A DNA stretch of 64,000 bases from Halobacillus massiliensis (GTDB taxonomy: Bacteria; Bacillota; Bacilli; Bacillales; Halobacillaceae). Within the stretch, counting starts at the first letter, position 1. Each line of letters begins with the position of its first letter. Below the pieces are notes generated by a model. The model had not been told where the DNA came from. It ran no database searches and saw only the letters and a program-made list of their open reading frames with translations. This document shows, one piece after another, positions 26,351 to 33,764 of the stretch. A program made the translations under genes and the position numbers. The stretch lies in NCBI RefSeq assembly GCF_900166625.1, contig NZ_LT800499.1, positions 3,545,213 to 3,609,212 of the forward strand, in the 5' to 3' direction.

Positions 26351-27697
26351 TTAGGTTAATGGAAACCCTTTGTTTTTAATCGTATTTTTGTACCAGTGAT
26401 AACTTTCTTTTCTTGTTCTTTCCAAAGTCTCAAAGTTAACATGGATGATACCAAACCGTTTATCATACCCTTCCGCCCATTCAAAGTTATCGAGCAGTGA
26501 CCATAAGATATACCCTTTAATCGGGACCCCTGCTTTGATGGCTCTGTGCAAAGACGTAATGTGCTGTTTTAAATAGTCAATCCGTTCTTGATCATTTACG
26601 CTGCCTTCTTGAACTTCGTGGTTATAGCAGGCTCCGTTTTCTGTAATATATATTGGAATTTCGCCATAGGTTTCCCTTAGGTTTACGAGTACTTTAAAGA
26701 AACCGTCGGCATAGATCGGCCAGCCAATATCTGTTCTCCGATTATCCAGCGGGACTTCCTCTACTTCAAACAACCCGGAACCTTCCTTGTGACGGCCGAG
26801 GCTTCCTGAGTAATAATTAAGGCCCATAAAATCAATAGGCTGGGAAATCACTTCGAGATCTCCACTTTCCAATTTTAAAAAGGCGTTTTCTTTTTCAAAG
26901 ATTTGAAGCAGCTCTTCAGGGTAAGAACCTTTAAATACTGGATCCATAAACCATTCCTTCTGCCACAACATCCCACGGCGGCTTGCATCGCGATCTTCAG
27001 AAGCAGGGCTGTAAGGTTCCAGCCACCCCATATTTGGCGCATACCCAATCTGCCCATCTGGTACTACTTTCCTAAAGGCCTGCACAGCTTTTCCATGAGC
27101 AACTAATAAATGATGAGACACATCAACTGCAGCCTGCAAGTCTTGTTTACCTGGAGCGTGTATCCCTAAGTAATTTGATAAAAACGAGGCACACCAGGGC
27201 TCATTTATCGTAATCCAGCTTTTCACCTTGTCGCCGAATTCCTTAAACATTGCCTCTGCATACTCCTTAAAAGCCTCTATCGTTTCACGGCTTTCCCATC
27301 CGCCCCTATCCTGAAGAATTTGAGGCAGATCCCAGTGATAAAGGGTAATCATTGGTTCAATATCATGAGCAATCAGCTCTTCAATCAAGTTTCGGTAATA
27401 GTCCACACCCTTGGGATTTAACTCTCCTGTTCCTTCCGGCATCACCCTTGACCAGGAAATCGAAAAGCGATAAAGATCTACACCCAATTCTTTTAGGTGT
27501 TGAACATCCTCTTTATATAAGTGATAGCTGTTACAGGCTGTATCTCCATGATCTCCGTTTTTCACGTTTCCCTTCGTGTGAGAAAACGTGTCCCAGATCG
27601 AAGGACTTCTCCCGTCTTCCCGCGCCCCTCCTTCGATCTGGTAGGATGCAGTGGCAGCTCCCCACTTTAATTCTTTAGAAAACTCTATTGTCGTCAT
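26351..27697 (-). CDS. GH1 beta-glucosidase
   Basis: Cytoplasmic retaining glycosidase, 448 aa with no signal peptide. Acid/base Glu in TINEPWC and nucleophile Glu in YITENGA; N-terminal GAATASYQIEGG and IWDTF, SWSR are family hallmarks. Residues before the nucleophile favour unphosphorylated beta-glucosides rather than a 6-phospho substrate, in line with the ABC importer here instead of a PTS. ATG at 27697 with GGAGG upstream, 27 bases after the LacI gene. It should hydrolyse imported beta-1,3-gluco-oligosaccharides to glucose. Confidence 0.93.
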   Translation of the reverse strand: MTTIEFSKELKWGAATASYQIEGGAREDGRSPSIWDTFSHTKGNVKNGDHGDTACNSYHLYKEDVQHLKELGVDLYRFSISWSRVMPEGTGELNPKGVDYYRNLIEELIAHDIEPMITLYHWDLPQILQDRGGWESRETIEAFKEYAEAMFKEFGDKVKSWITINEPWCASFLSNYLGIHAPGKQDLQAAVDVSHHLLVAHGKAVQAFRKVVPDGQIGYAPNMGWLEPYSPASEDRDASRRGMLWQKEWFMDPVFKGSYPEELLQIFEKENAFLKLESGDLEVISQPIDFMGLNYYSGSLGRHKEGSGLFEVEEVPLDNRRTDIGWPIYADGFFKVLVNLRETYGEIPIYITENGACYNHEVQEGSVNDQERIDYLKQHITSLHRAIKAGVPIKGYILWSLLDNFEWAEGYDKRFGIIHVNFETLERTRKESYHWYKNTIKNKGFPLT

Positions 27698-27724
27698 TTG
27701 CTAACCTCCATGAATATCGGAAAC

Positions 27725-28738
27725 CTACCTTTCAATGCTTGATGACCGTATGACAAGCTCCGGATCCACTTTAACCGGATGGATATCGTTGTTTCCTTGA
27801 ATAAGGTCATTGAGCATATTAGCAGCCAGTTTCCCCAATTTCTGTTTATCTTGTTTAACTGTTGTAAGCGGGGGATCACTGTATCGACAGGCTTCAATAT
27901 CATCGCAGCCAATCAGCTGAATATCTTCAGGTACAGACAGTCCTTTTTCCTTAATCGCTTTCAGGGCTCCGAGTGCCATCATATCTGAAGCAGCAAATAC
28001 TGCTTCGGGAAGTTCTTTCGTCTGCAGGATTTCTTTCATAGAATCATAGCCGCTCTGCTCGAAGAAATCTCCAAACTTCACCCATTCTTCCTTAATTGAC
28101 ATCCCGAATTGCCTCATGGCATCAATAAATCCTTGATTTCGAATGCCTGCTACTAAAGAATCCTGTTTCCCGCCTATATAAGCAACCTTTCTTATTTGAT
28201 TTAAGTAGAAAAACTCTACGACTTTTAATCCTATTTTTGCGTTATCCGTCATAATATAACTTGATCTTGGCCCATTAAACTCAAGGTCAATACCAATACA
28301 AGGAGTATTGCTGTTAGAGATCTCGTGAATTTCCTCTTCAATTTCATCTCCTGCAATGATTAAACAGCCATCGACATGAAAATGCTTGCATCTCTCTAAA
28401 TACTGGCTTTCTCCCTGATAAAATTTTTCGTTGGAAAATAAGAGGAGATCATATCCTTGGGCACCTACTGTTTTCTTAAACGTATTTACTACCTCATTAA
28501 AAAACGGGTGCTTAAAGTCGACATTAATTTTCCCTGCATATATTAAGCCTATCAAGTTTGATTTCTTAGTAGCCAATGATTTTGCTGAAAACGTCGGCTG
28601 GTATTTGGTATCTTTAATGATTTTATATACTTTATCTCTCGTTGCTTCGCTGATCCCGCCATAATTGTTGATTATTTTTGAAACAGTGGCAGGAGATACA
28701 CCAGCCATTTTAGCAATATCTCTAATTGTCAGATCCAA
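27725..28738 (-). CDS. LacI-family transcriptional regulator of the beta-glucan cluster
   Basis: 337 aa: helix-turn-helix (IRDIAKMAGVSPATVSKIINN) and hinge at 1-60, periplasmic-binding-like effector domain after that (IGLIYAGKINVDF...). TTG start at 28738 behind AAGGAGATG. It stands between the permeases and GH1. The three GAAACCGGTTTC-type palindromes in this cluster (26322, 31976, 32091) have the centre CCGG expected for a LacI family dimer, so it probably represses until a gluco-oligosaccharide binds. Confidence 0.9.
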   Translation of the reverse strand: MDLTIRDIAKMAGVSPATVSKIINNYGGISEATRDKVYKIIKDTKYQPTFSAKSLATKKSNLIGLIYAGKINVDFKHPFFNEVVNTFKKTVGAQGYDLLLFSNEKFYQGESQYLERCKHFHVDGCLIIAGDEIEEEIHEISNSNTPCIGIDLEFNGPRSSYIMTDNAKIGLKVVEFFYLNQIRKVAYIGGKQDSLVAGIRNQGFIDAMRQFGMSIKEEWVKFGDFFEQSGYDSMKEILQTKELPEAVFAASDMMALGALKAIKEKGLSVPEDIQLIGCDDIEACRYSDPPLTTVKQDKQKLGKLAANMLNDLIQGNNDIHPVKVDPELVIRSSSIER

Positions 28739-28804
28739 TCTTTACATCTCCTTAATAGCCGCTATCTCAATAATTGTATCAACAATTGGCCAGAGTAGCA
28801 TTGC

Positions 28805-29641
28805 TTATTTAATCGATCCTTCCGTAATACTGGAAATAAACCATTTGTTAAATATAAGAAAAATAACAATTAACGGTACTGTTGCCCAAAATACTCCTGA
28901 AAGCAGCATCCCAAAATCAACACGAAACGCATTGTTTAAAGATGCCAGCGCTACTTGCAGTGTATAGGAAGAAGGATCGCGTAATACGGTAAACTGCCAT
29001 AAGAACTCTCCCCAGACAAGTGTGAATACAATGATCCCAAGAGTAGCGAACGCAGGCTTAATAATAGGAAGTACTATGCTTCGGTAAATTCTGAAATTGG
29101 AACAGCCATCTAACTTAGCTGCCTCAATTAGCTCATCTGGTACTGACTCACTAATATACTGTCTCATTAGAAAAATCCCTAAAGGATTAAGAAGAAACAA
29201 GATACCCGCACCAAACAATGTATCCAGCCACCCTAACTGAGATACAAGATAAAACTGTGGAATCAATCCTAATTGAGGCGGGATAACCATCGTAAGCAGA
29301 ATACAGATAAACAAAAAGTTTTTACCTGGAAATGTAAACTTAGCAAAAGCAAAGCCAGAAAGTGAACTAATCAATAACACGACGATCGTAACACTTGTAC
29401 ACAATAGAACTGTGTTCCACATAGCTTGAAAAAACGGGATCGTATCCAATACTTTCAGGAAGTTCTCTACAAGCATGTTTCCAGGCACAAGTGTAGGCGG
29501 TATAGAATTGTAAGCGGCACTCGGCTGTGTAGCCATGACGAACATCCAGTAAAACGGAAAAATAGACAGGGCAGAGGCAGTACCCAACAGTATATATATA
29601 GGAAGACTACCAGACTTTAGTTTTTTCCCTTGTTGATTCAT
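28805..29641 (-). CDS. Carbohydrate ABC transporter permease, MalG type
   Basis: 278 aa with six membrane segments and the EAA loop EAAKLDGCSNFRIYRSIVLPIIKPA that contacts the ATPase. It pairs with the MalF-type permease five bases upstream. The cluster has no ATPase gene, so a shared MsmX-like ATPase elsewhere in the genome is needed. It imports the products of the GH16 enzyme (context). Confidence 0.92.
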   Translation of the reverse strand: MNQQGKKLKSGSLPIYILLGTASALSIFPFYWMFVMATQPSAAYNSIPPTLVPGNMLVENFLKVLDTIPFFQAMWNTVLLCTSVTIVVLLISSLSGFAFAKFTFPGKNFLFICILLTMVIPPQLGLIPQFYLVSQLGWLDTLFGAGILFLLNPLGIFLMRQYISESVPDELIEAAKLDGCSNFRIYRSIVLPIIKPAFATLGIIVFTLVWGEFLWQFTVLRDPSSYTLQVALASLNNAFRVDFGMLLSGVFWATVPLIVIFLIFNKWFISSITEGSIK

Positions 29642-29645
29642 ATCT

Positions 29646-30593
29646 CTAAGCCCCCTTCTTTCTTCGGCCCGCTCCTGAAGTTAACCACGTATTGAGAGCA
29701 GCAGCTGCTACAATTATAATCAGCAGCAGAACAGCTGTTGCGGATGCTGTTCCAAATGATCCTAAACTAAACGCATCTCTGTACAGATACATAACGACTG
29801 TCATGGCTTCATCACGTGTAAAGGCAGAACCGCCTAAAAATACAGTAGGCTCAGCAAAAAGCTGAAGTGCCCCTACGGTAGACATGAAAACGGTTAGTAA
29901 AATAAATGGTTTTAATAACGGGATGGTAATATGAAAGAACTGCTGTGCCTTATTAGCGCCGTCAATCGTTGATGCTTCATATAGATGTTTAGGAATACTT
30001 TGCAGTCCGGCTAAATAAATAATCGTGTTATATCCGACCCACCTCCAGAAAACCATAAGGGAAATTGCAAATTTAGCTCCCCACTCTGAAGTTTTCCAGC
30101 TCACAGGGTCAATTCCAAACCAACCGATAACATAGTTAGCAAGAGCTGTTTCATTGCTGCTGAAAAACACGCCAAACACTAAAGCGACCGCTACCATCGA
30201 TGTGATATATGGCATAAAGATGGTCACTCTAAAAAAGTTGGTAAACCGAATGGCTGCCATGTTTAAAAATACAGCGATAATCAGGCCGACGATCAGCTGA
30301 GGTGCCGTTCCCATCAAACCAATAATTACAGTATTATATAAAGATTTCCAAAATAGCGGGTCCTGAAGTACAACCACAAAATTGCTCAGACCGACAAAAT
30401 CCATTTCTCCTAGACCATTCCACTCCTGAAAAGCAAGTAAGATGCTAAAAATTGCAGGATAAAGGCCGATGATTCCGAAGATGATAAAGAAGGGAGCTAC
30501 ATATAAATACCCAGATATCATATCCTTCTTTTTTTCAGACATTCGCCTTCCTTTTGAAGAAGAGACGTATTGCTGTTTTTCTACATTTTCCAA
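29646..30593 (-). CDS. Carbohydrate ABC transporter permease, MalF type
   Basis: 315 aa, six main membrane segments, EAA loop EASTIDGANKAQQFFHITIPLL. TTG start at 30593 (residues LENVEKQQYV) is preferred because AGGAGGT lies seven bases upstream; the in-frame ATG at 30611 would place that ribosome site inside the gene. It follows a hairpin that separates it from the binding-protein gene, a usual way to make less permease than binding protein. Confidence 0.9.
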   Translation of the reverse strand: MENVEKQQYVSSSKGRRMSEKKKDMISGYLYVAPFFIIFGIIGLYPAIFSILLAFQEWNGLGEMDFVGLSNFVVVLQDPLFWKSLYNTVIIGLMGTAPQLIVGLIIAVFLNMAAIRFTNFFRVTIFMPYITSMVAVALVFGVFFSSNETALANYVIGWFGIDPVSWKTSEWGAKFAISLMVFWRWVGYNTIIYLAGLQSIPKHLYEASTIDGANKAQQFFHITIPLLKPFILLTVFMSTVGALQLFAEPTVFLGGSAFTRDEAMTVVMYLYRDAFSLGSFGTASATAVLLLIIIVAAAALNTWLTSGAGRRKKGA

Positions 30594-30625
30594 TTTTCTA
30601 CCTCCTGACATAGGAAAGCTGGCAT

Positions 30626-30662
30626 AAAAAGGGCCGAATCAGAAAAACATTCGGCCCTTTAT
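30626..30662 (-). terminator. Intra-operon hairpin after the binding-protein gene
   Basis: Minus strand: GGGCCGAAT and ATTCGGCCC (30657-30649 with 30639-30631) followed by UUUUU. Probably a partial terminator or mRNA stabiliser between binding protein and permeases. Confidence 0.8.
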
Positions 30663-30665
30663 TAA

Positions 30666-31937
30666 TTACCGTTGAATCAAGCCTTCAATACGTTCAACGG
30701 CATTCTGCCACTCTTTCTCTGGGTCTCCGCCTTCCTGTACATTTCTAAGTGCTGTTAACACTTCATTGTTAACGGTTACATACTTAGGCCCCTTGTAAAC
30801 TTCCGGAATCTCTTTAGCTGCTTCTGCGAAATAAGCCGCCGTGTTCTGCCCGCCAAAATATTCATCTTCGTTTTCTTTGAATTCTTCCATCTCATATACT
30901 TCTGGAGTAGATGGGAACAGACCGCTTTCGGTAAAGGACTTCATTTGATTTTCTGGAGAAAGAAGCCATTTAGCAAATTCATAAGCTTCTTCACTCTGCT
31001 CTGTTTCAGCAGGGATAGCTACGTAAGAGCCTCCCCAGTTTCCAGCAAACTGGTCAGGAAGTGTAGTTACTCTCCATTTTCCAGAAGCTTCCGGTGCATT
31101 CTCTGTCATATATCCTTTCAACCATGCAGGCGCCATTTCAACTGCAAAATCTCCCTTGTTTAATGCATTTGCCCACTCAGGCGTCCACATTTCATAGTCA
31201 CCTACATAGCCTTTTTCATTCAACTCAACAGCATAATCATAAGCATCTTTCACGCCATTATCTTCTTCGTTAATCAATAACTCCCCGTCACGATTAAAAT
31301 AGCTGACTTCAAGAGCATCCATATTCGCTCTAAACGCCATTTCCATACTATCTACCATTGGTTTGTCTGTGCTTTCCAACACTTTATCCGCAGCATCTGC
31401 AAATGCTTCAGGTGAAGAAATTAATTGACTCACTTCATCTGGGTCTGTTGGAAGACCTGCATTTTCAAATACCTCCGAATGATAGTACATAGCTTTTGGA
31501 CCAATATCTGTTGGAAGACCAAAGAGGAAATCTCCTTCCCCGTTCTCCGCCACATTCCACTTCCATTCTAAGTATCCATCCTGAATTTCATCTGCACCTA
31601 AATCATACAAATTAACAAACCGTTCCTGAGCATCTCTGTAACGATCCAGCTGATCCACTTCAATCATAGTAAGATCCGGTGCTCCTGTCCCGGCTGATAT
31701 TGCAGTAAATAAACTATTATGATGGTCATCAAGTTCAGATGTTTTAATATTAATTTTAACCTCAGGGTTTTCTTCCTCATACTCTTTTGCTAATTCTTCA
31801 TAGTTTGTTGCTCCAAATACCCAAAAATCTAAAGTAACATCTTCTTCTCCAGAAGCTGAATCATCTCCGCTGCAGGCAAACAAAAAGACGCTGATACTGA
31901 TCAACAGTACTAAAAGCAGACTTCCTTTCAATTTCAT
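30666..31937 (-). CDS. Sugar-binding lipoprotein of an ABC transporter
   Basis: Family 1 extracellular solute-binding protein, 423 aa. Signal peptide with lipobox LFAC (lipidated Cys about residue 22), acidic linker SGDDSASGEED, then the maltose-binding-like fold (LDFWVFGATNYEELAKEYEE, GTGAPDLTMIEVDQLDRY). First gene of the beta-glucan operon. It has a near-perfect sigma-A promoter at 32031-32059 flanked by two operators. The ligand is most likely laminari-oligosaccharide, inferred from the neighbouring GH16 and GH1. Confidence 0.93.
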   Translation of the reverse strand: MKLKGSLLLVLLISISVFLFACSGDDSASGEEDVTLDFWVFGATNYEELAKEYEEENPEVKINIKTSELDDHHNSLFTAISAGTGAPDLTMIEVDQLDRYRDAQERFVNLYDLGADEIQDGYLEWKWNVAENGEGDFLFGLPTDIGPKAMYYHSEVFENAGLPTDPDEVSQLISSPEAFADAADKVLESTDKPMVDSMEMAFRANMDALEVSYFNRDGELLINEEDNGVKDAYDYAVELNEKGYVGDYEMWTPEWANALNKGDFAVEMAPAWLKGYMTENAPEASGKWRVTTLPDQFAGNWGGSYVAIPAETEQSEEAYEFAKWLLSPENQMKSFTESGLFPSTPEVYEMEEFKENEDEYFGGQNTAAYFAEAAKEIPEVYKGPKYVTVNNEVLTALRNVQEGGDPEKEWQNAVERIEGLIQR

Positions 31938-31968
31938 CTAGACTTTCCTCCTTGTTATTGTGCTGAAT

Positions 31969-31994
31969 CATTTAGGAAACCGGTTTCCTAAATG
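31969..31994 (-). promoter_or_regulatory. 26-bp perfect palindromic operator (O1)
   Basis: CATTTAGGAAACC and its exact reverse complement meet at 31981/31982. It lies about 30-55 bp downstream of the transcription start, so a bound LacI protein would act as a road-block. Confidence 0.88.
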
Positions 31995-32030
31995 TTCAAA
32001 AAAAATCAATTGATTGAACAACTTAAATTG

Positions 32031-32059
32031 ATTATATGCGGTTTTGTATTCGTTTTCAA
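32031..32059 (-). promoter_or_regulatory. Sigma-A promoter of the beta-glucan operon
   Basis: Minus strand: TTGAAA (32059-32054), 17 nt, TATAAT (32036-32031). Near-consensus and flanked by operators on both sides. Confidence 0.88.
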
Positions 32060-32089
32060 GCATTTTTTCAGAAAATTCATCTTTATTTT

Positions 32090-32103
32090 GTAAACCGGTT
32101 TCC
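32090..32103 (-). promoter_or_regulatory. Upstream LacI-type operator (O2)
   Basis: GTAAACCGGTTTCC with 10-bp palindromic core AAACCGGTTT (32092-32101), centred 115 bp from O1. The two could be bridged by a tetramer, looping out the promoter. Confidence 0.75.
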
Positions 32104-32154
32104 ATAACTTACATCTCAATGTTTAATATCCCAACAAATCCTATTAAAACAATT

Positions 32155-32170
32155 ATGTAAACGCTGACAT
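32155..32170 (+). promoter_or_regulatory. cre box between the beta-glucan operon and the structured RNA
   Basis: TGTAAACGCTGACA fully matches TGNAANCGNWNNCA. It is centred about 60 bp upstream of the predicted RNA start, the distance used by CcpA-activated promoters, and about 138 bp upstream of the divergent operon start. Confidence 0.75.
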
Positions 32171-32221
32171 TTTATTCGAAAAACTATGTACCTTTTCTTC
32201 TTTCAATGTTATAATAAAAGT

Positions 32222-32690
32222 GTACAAAAGATAAAATCAATTAAATAAACAGTTTAGGCGGCTCAACCATCTAAAATTCGTTTCCATTACGAATAGATTT
32301 GATGGTCATAAAAGGGAACACAAAACCTGTGGATAGGAATGGGAAACGCCCTGTTATGAGGCCATCCGGATTGGCTCTGCATGTATAAGCATAGCAGAGA
32401 GAGCAGATTTACCCATTTAATTTGTAAGACTATGACCCTAATATAGGTTTGAATCCCACCTATAAAGGTAGTTGTACAATTAAGTGTATTTTTGCAAAAA
32501 CCACCCTTTCTTTAAAAAAGGAGGGTAAAAATTAGACTTAACCACTGACTGGAGGAAGCGGATTTTTAAGAATTATTCTCGAGTTATAGTTGGAAAGAAT
32601 GTAAGATCGCGAATGATTCTTACATGGTTGGGTCACCTAAGCTGTTTATCCTCTTACCTGTTCCTTTAAGGAACAGGTTTTTATTTTTTA
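32222..32690 (+). ncRNA. Large structured non-coding RNA, class not recognised
   Basis: No coding frame, but strong RNA signals. A TATAAT -10 (32210-32215, weak -35) precedes and an intrinsic terminator (32657-32690) follows. The ends are locked by a long-range helix: 32245-32258 pairs with 32636-32649 and 32260-32268 with 32626-32634, 23 of 24 positions counting G-U, with one C/A mismatch. Inside lie ATTCGT/ACGAAT (32275-32293), CTCTGC/GCAGAG (32375-32399), TATAGGT/ACCTATA (32442-32464), CCCTTTCTTT/AAAGGAGGG (about 32504-32525), and ATGTAAGA/TCTTACAT around a GCGA loop (32599-32625). From memory it is not tmRNA, RNase P, SRP or 6S RNA. The size and closed topology recall large bacterial RNAs such as OLE, without the usual neighbours. 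No downstream gene on this strand is near, so it is not a riboswitch leader. Confidence 0.7.
32657..32690 (+). terminator. Terminator of the structured RNA
   Basis: CCTGTTCC (32657-32664), loop TTTAA, GGAACAGG (32670-32677), then TTTTTATTTTTT. Confidence 0.92.
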
Positions 32691-32702
32691 TGAACGCTAT
32701 GC

Positions 32703-32738
32703 AAAAGGGATCACCTGTATGGATGGTGATCCCTTTTT
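32703..32738. terminator. Terminator of the carbonic anhydrase gene
   Basis: AAAAGGGATCACC pairs with GGTGATCCCTTTT around 9 nt; A/T runs on both sides make it bidirectional. Confidence 0.88.
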
Positions 32739-32766
32739 GTTAACCTCTTTTCTTCTTAGCAGCTCA

Positions 32767-33567
32767 TTAGTTTTCAATGACTTCCCGTTCATTTACGGGC
32801 TGGACTGGCCGATCTGTATCATTATGAATCTGTTTGAATTCCTCAATTTGTTCTTTTGAGGCCTGGACAGGTTCTTTAAACAAAGCCCAATTGATCTCCT
32901 CAGTACAAGGAGGGGTGGTTAATGAGCCTTCATAATGGAGGGTAGTTTGATCTTCAGGAATTAATCCTTCTACATCAATTGGTTCCTCAAGCTCTACATT
33001 CTGTTCGGTTTCCTCAGCAGGGAGTTCGTCCCAGAATTCTGATAATGCCTCATTCTCTTTTCCTTCTTCTATCATGATTCCAATGACAGCCGAGTTCCCA
33101 TCTTCACTTTCATGTACAAAATGCAGTTCCATGTCATACGTCTGGTCACTAATTAAATGCTCACTGGGTGCATGAAAATGAAACTGCTTAAGCTGATATT
33201 CCTTTTCTCCCAGCACCATCGTATTAACTGCCCCTTTCGCATTTGCCTGAACGGCGTGACCGTTATTAGCTAATGAGAAATTAGAAGGTTGATAGTTTAA
33301 CGATATGTCCTCCATCTCCTCACTTTCATTTGTATCAGATAGACTTATATTTATCGGCGATTGTTCTTCCCCCTCAGCGCAAGCTGCATATTCAGGGTCT
33401 AATTCCCCCCAATTTTTAGGACCTGTCTCCCCATCATAGGACCATGCAGCCCCTTCTTCCTCTTGTTCTTCCTGTGATCCTGTTTCCCGTGACGACTCCT
33501 GACAGCCCCCTAAACCAAAACTGATTGAGGCAGCTAAAAAAGGGTAAGCTAATAACTTCTTTGACAT
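32767..33567 (-). CDS. Alpha-type carbonic anhydrase, lipoprotein
   Basis: Zinc enzyme interconverting CO2 and bicarbonate at the outer face of the membrane. 266 aa: signal peptide with lipobox LGGC, a Glu-rich spacer (SQEEQEEEG), then the alpha-class domain. Zn ligands are in QFHFHAPSEH and ELHFVH; also EQSPINI, NNGHAVQ and the active-site LTTPPCTEEINW. The ATG at 33567 follows GGAGAGGAG; the GTG at 33585 is part of that site. Beta and gamma classes are more usual in bacilli. Alone, with terminator at 32703. Confidence 0.93.
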   Translation of the reverse strand: MSKKLLAYPFLAASISFGLGGCQESSRETGSQEEQEEEGAAWSYDGETGPKNWGELDPEYAACAEGEEQSPINISLSDTNESEEMEDISLNYQPSNFSLANNGHAVQANAKGAVNTMVLGEKEYQLKQFHFHAPSEHLISDQTYDMELHFVHESEDGNSAVIGIMIEEGKENEALSEFWDELPAEETEQNVELEEPIDVEGLIPEDQTTLHYEGSLTTPPCTEEINWALFKEPVQASKEQIEEFKQIHNDTDRPVQPVNEREVIEN

Positions 33568-33723
33568 ATGTATACTCCTCTCCACTACTACTTCCTTTCT
33601 CTTTCTGATTCCCTTATTTGGTAAAATTCGAATCTAGGCTTTACTACTAAAAGTTTCAAAGTTATGCCAACTGAATGGTAACTTTTCTCCTTCTATAGTT
33701 CGAGAGGTTTCCATATAAGCAGC

Positions 33724-33760
33724 AAAAAAAGCAGACCGCTCTATGAGTGGTCTGCTTTTA
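33724..33760 (-). terminator. Terminator of the MFS exporter gene
   Basis: GCAGACC (33731-33737) with GGTCTGC (33749-33755), followed on the minus strand by seven U. Confidence 0.88.
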
Positions 33761-33764
33761 TAAA

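Noticed and set aside
32436-32466. T-arm-like sequence AGGTTTGAATCCCACCT suggesting a tRNA or tmRNA end
   Set aside because: There is no acceptor stem, D-arm or CCA context around it, and it forms one hairpin of the larger RNA.
32245-32690. T-box or metabolite riboswitch
   Set aside because: No T-box motif (AGGGTGGNACC) and no co-directional gene for 2.6 kb downstream of the terminator.
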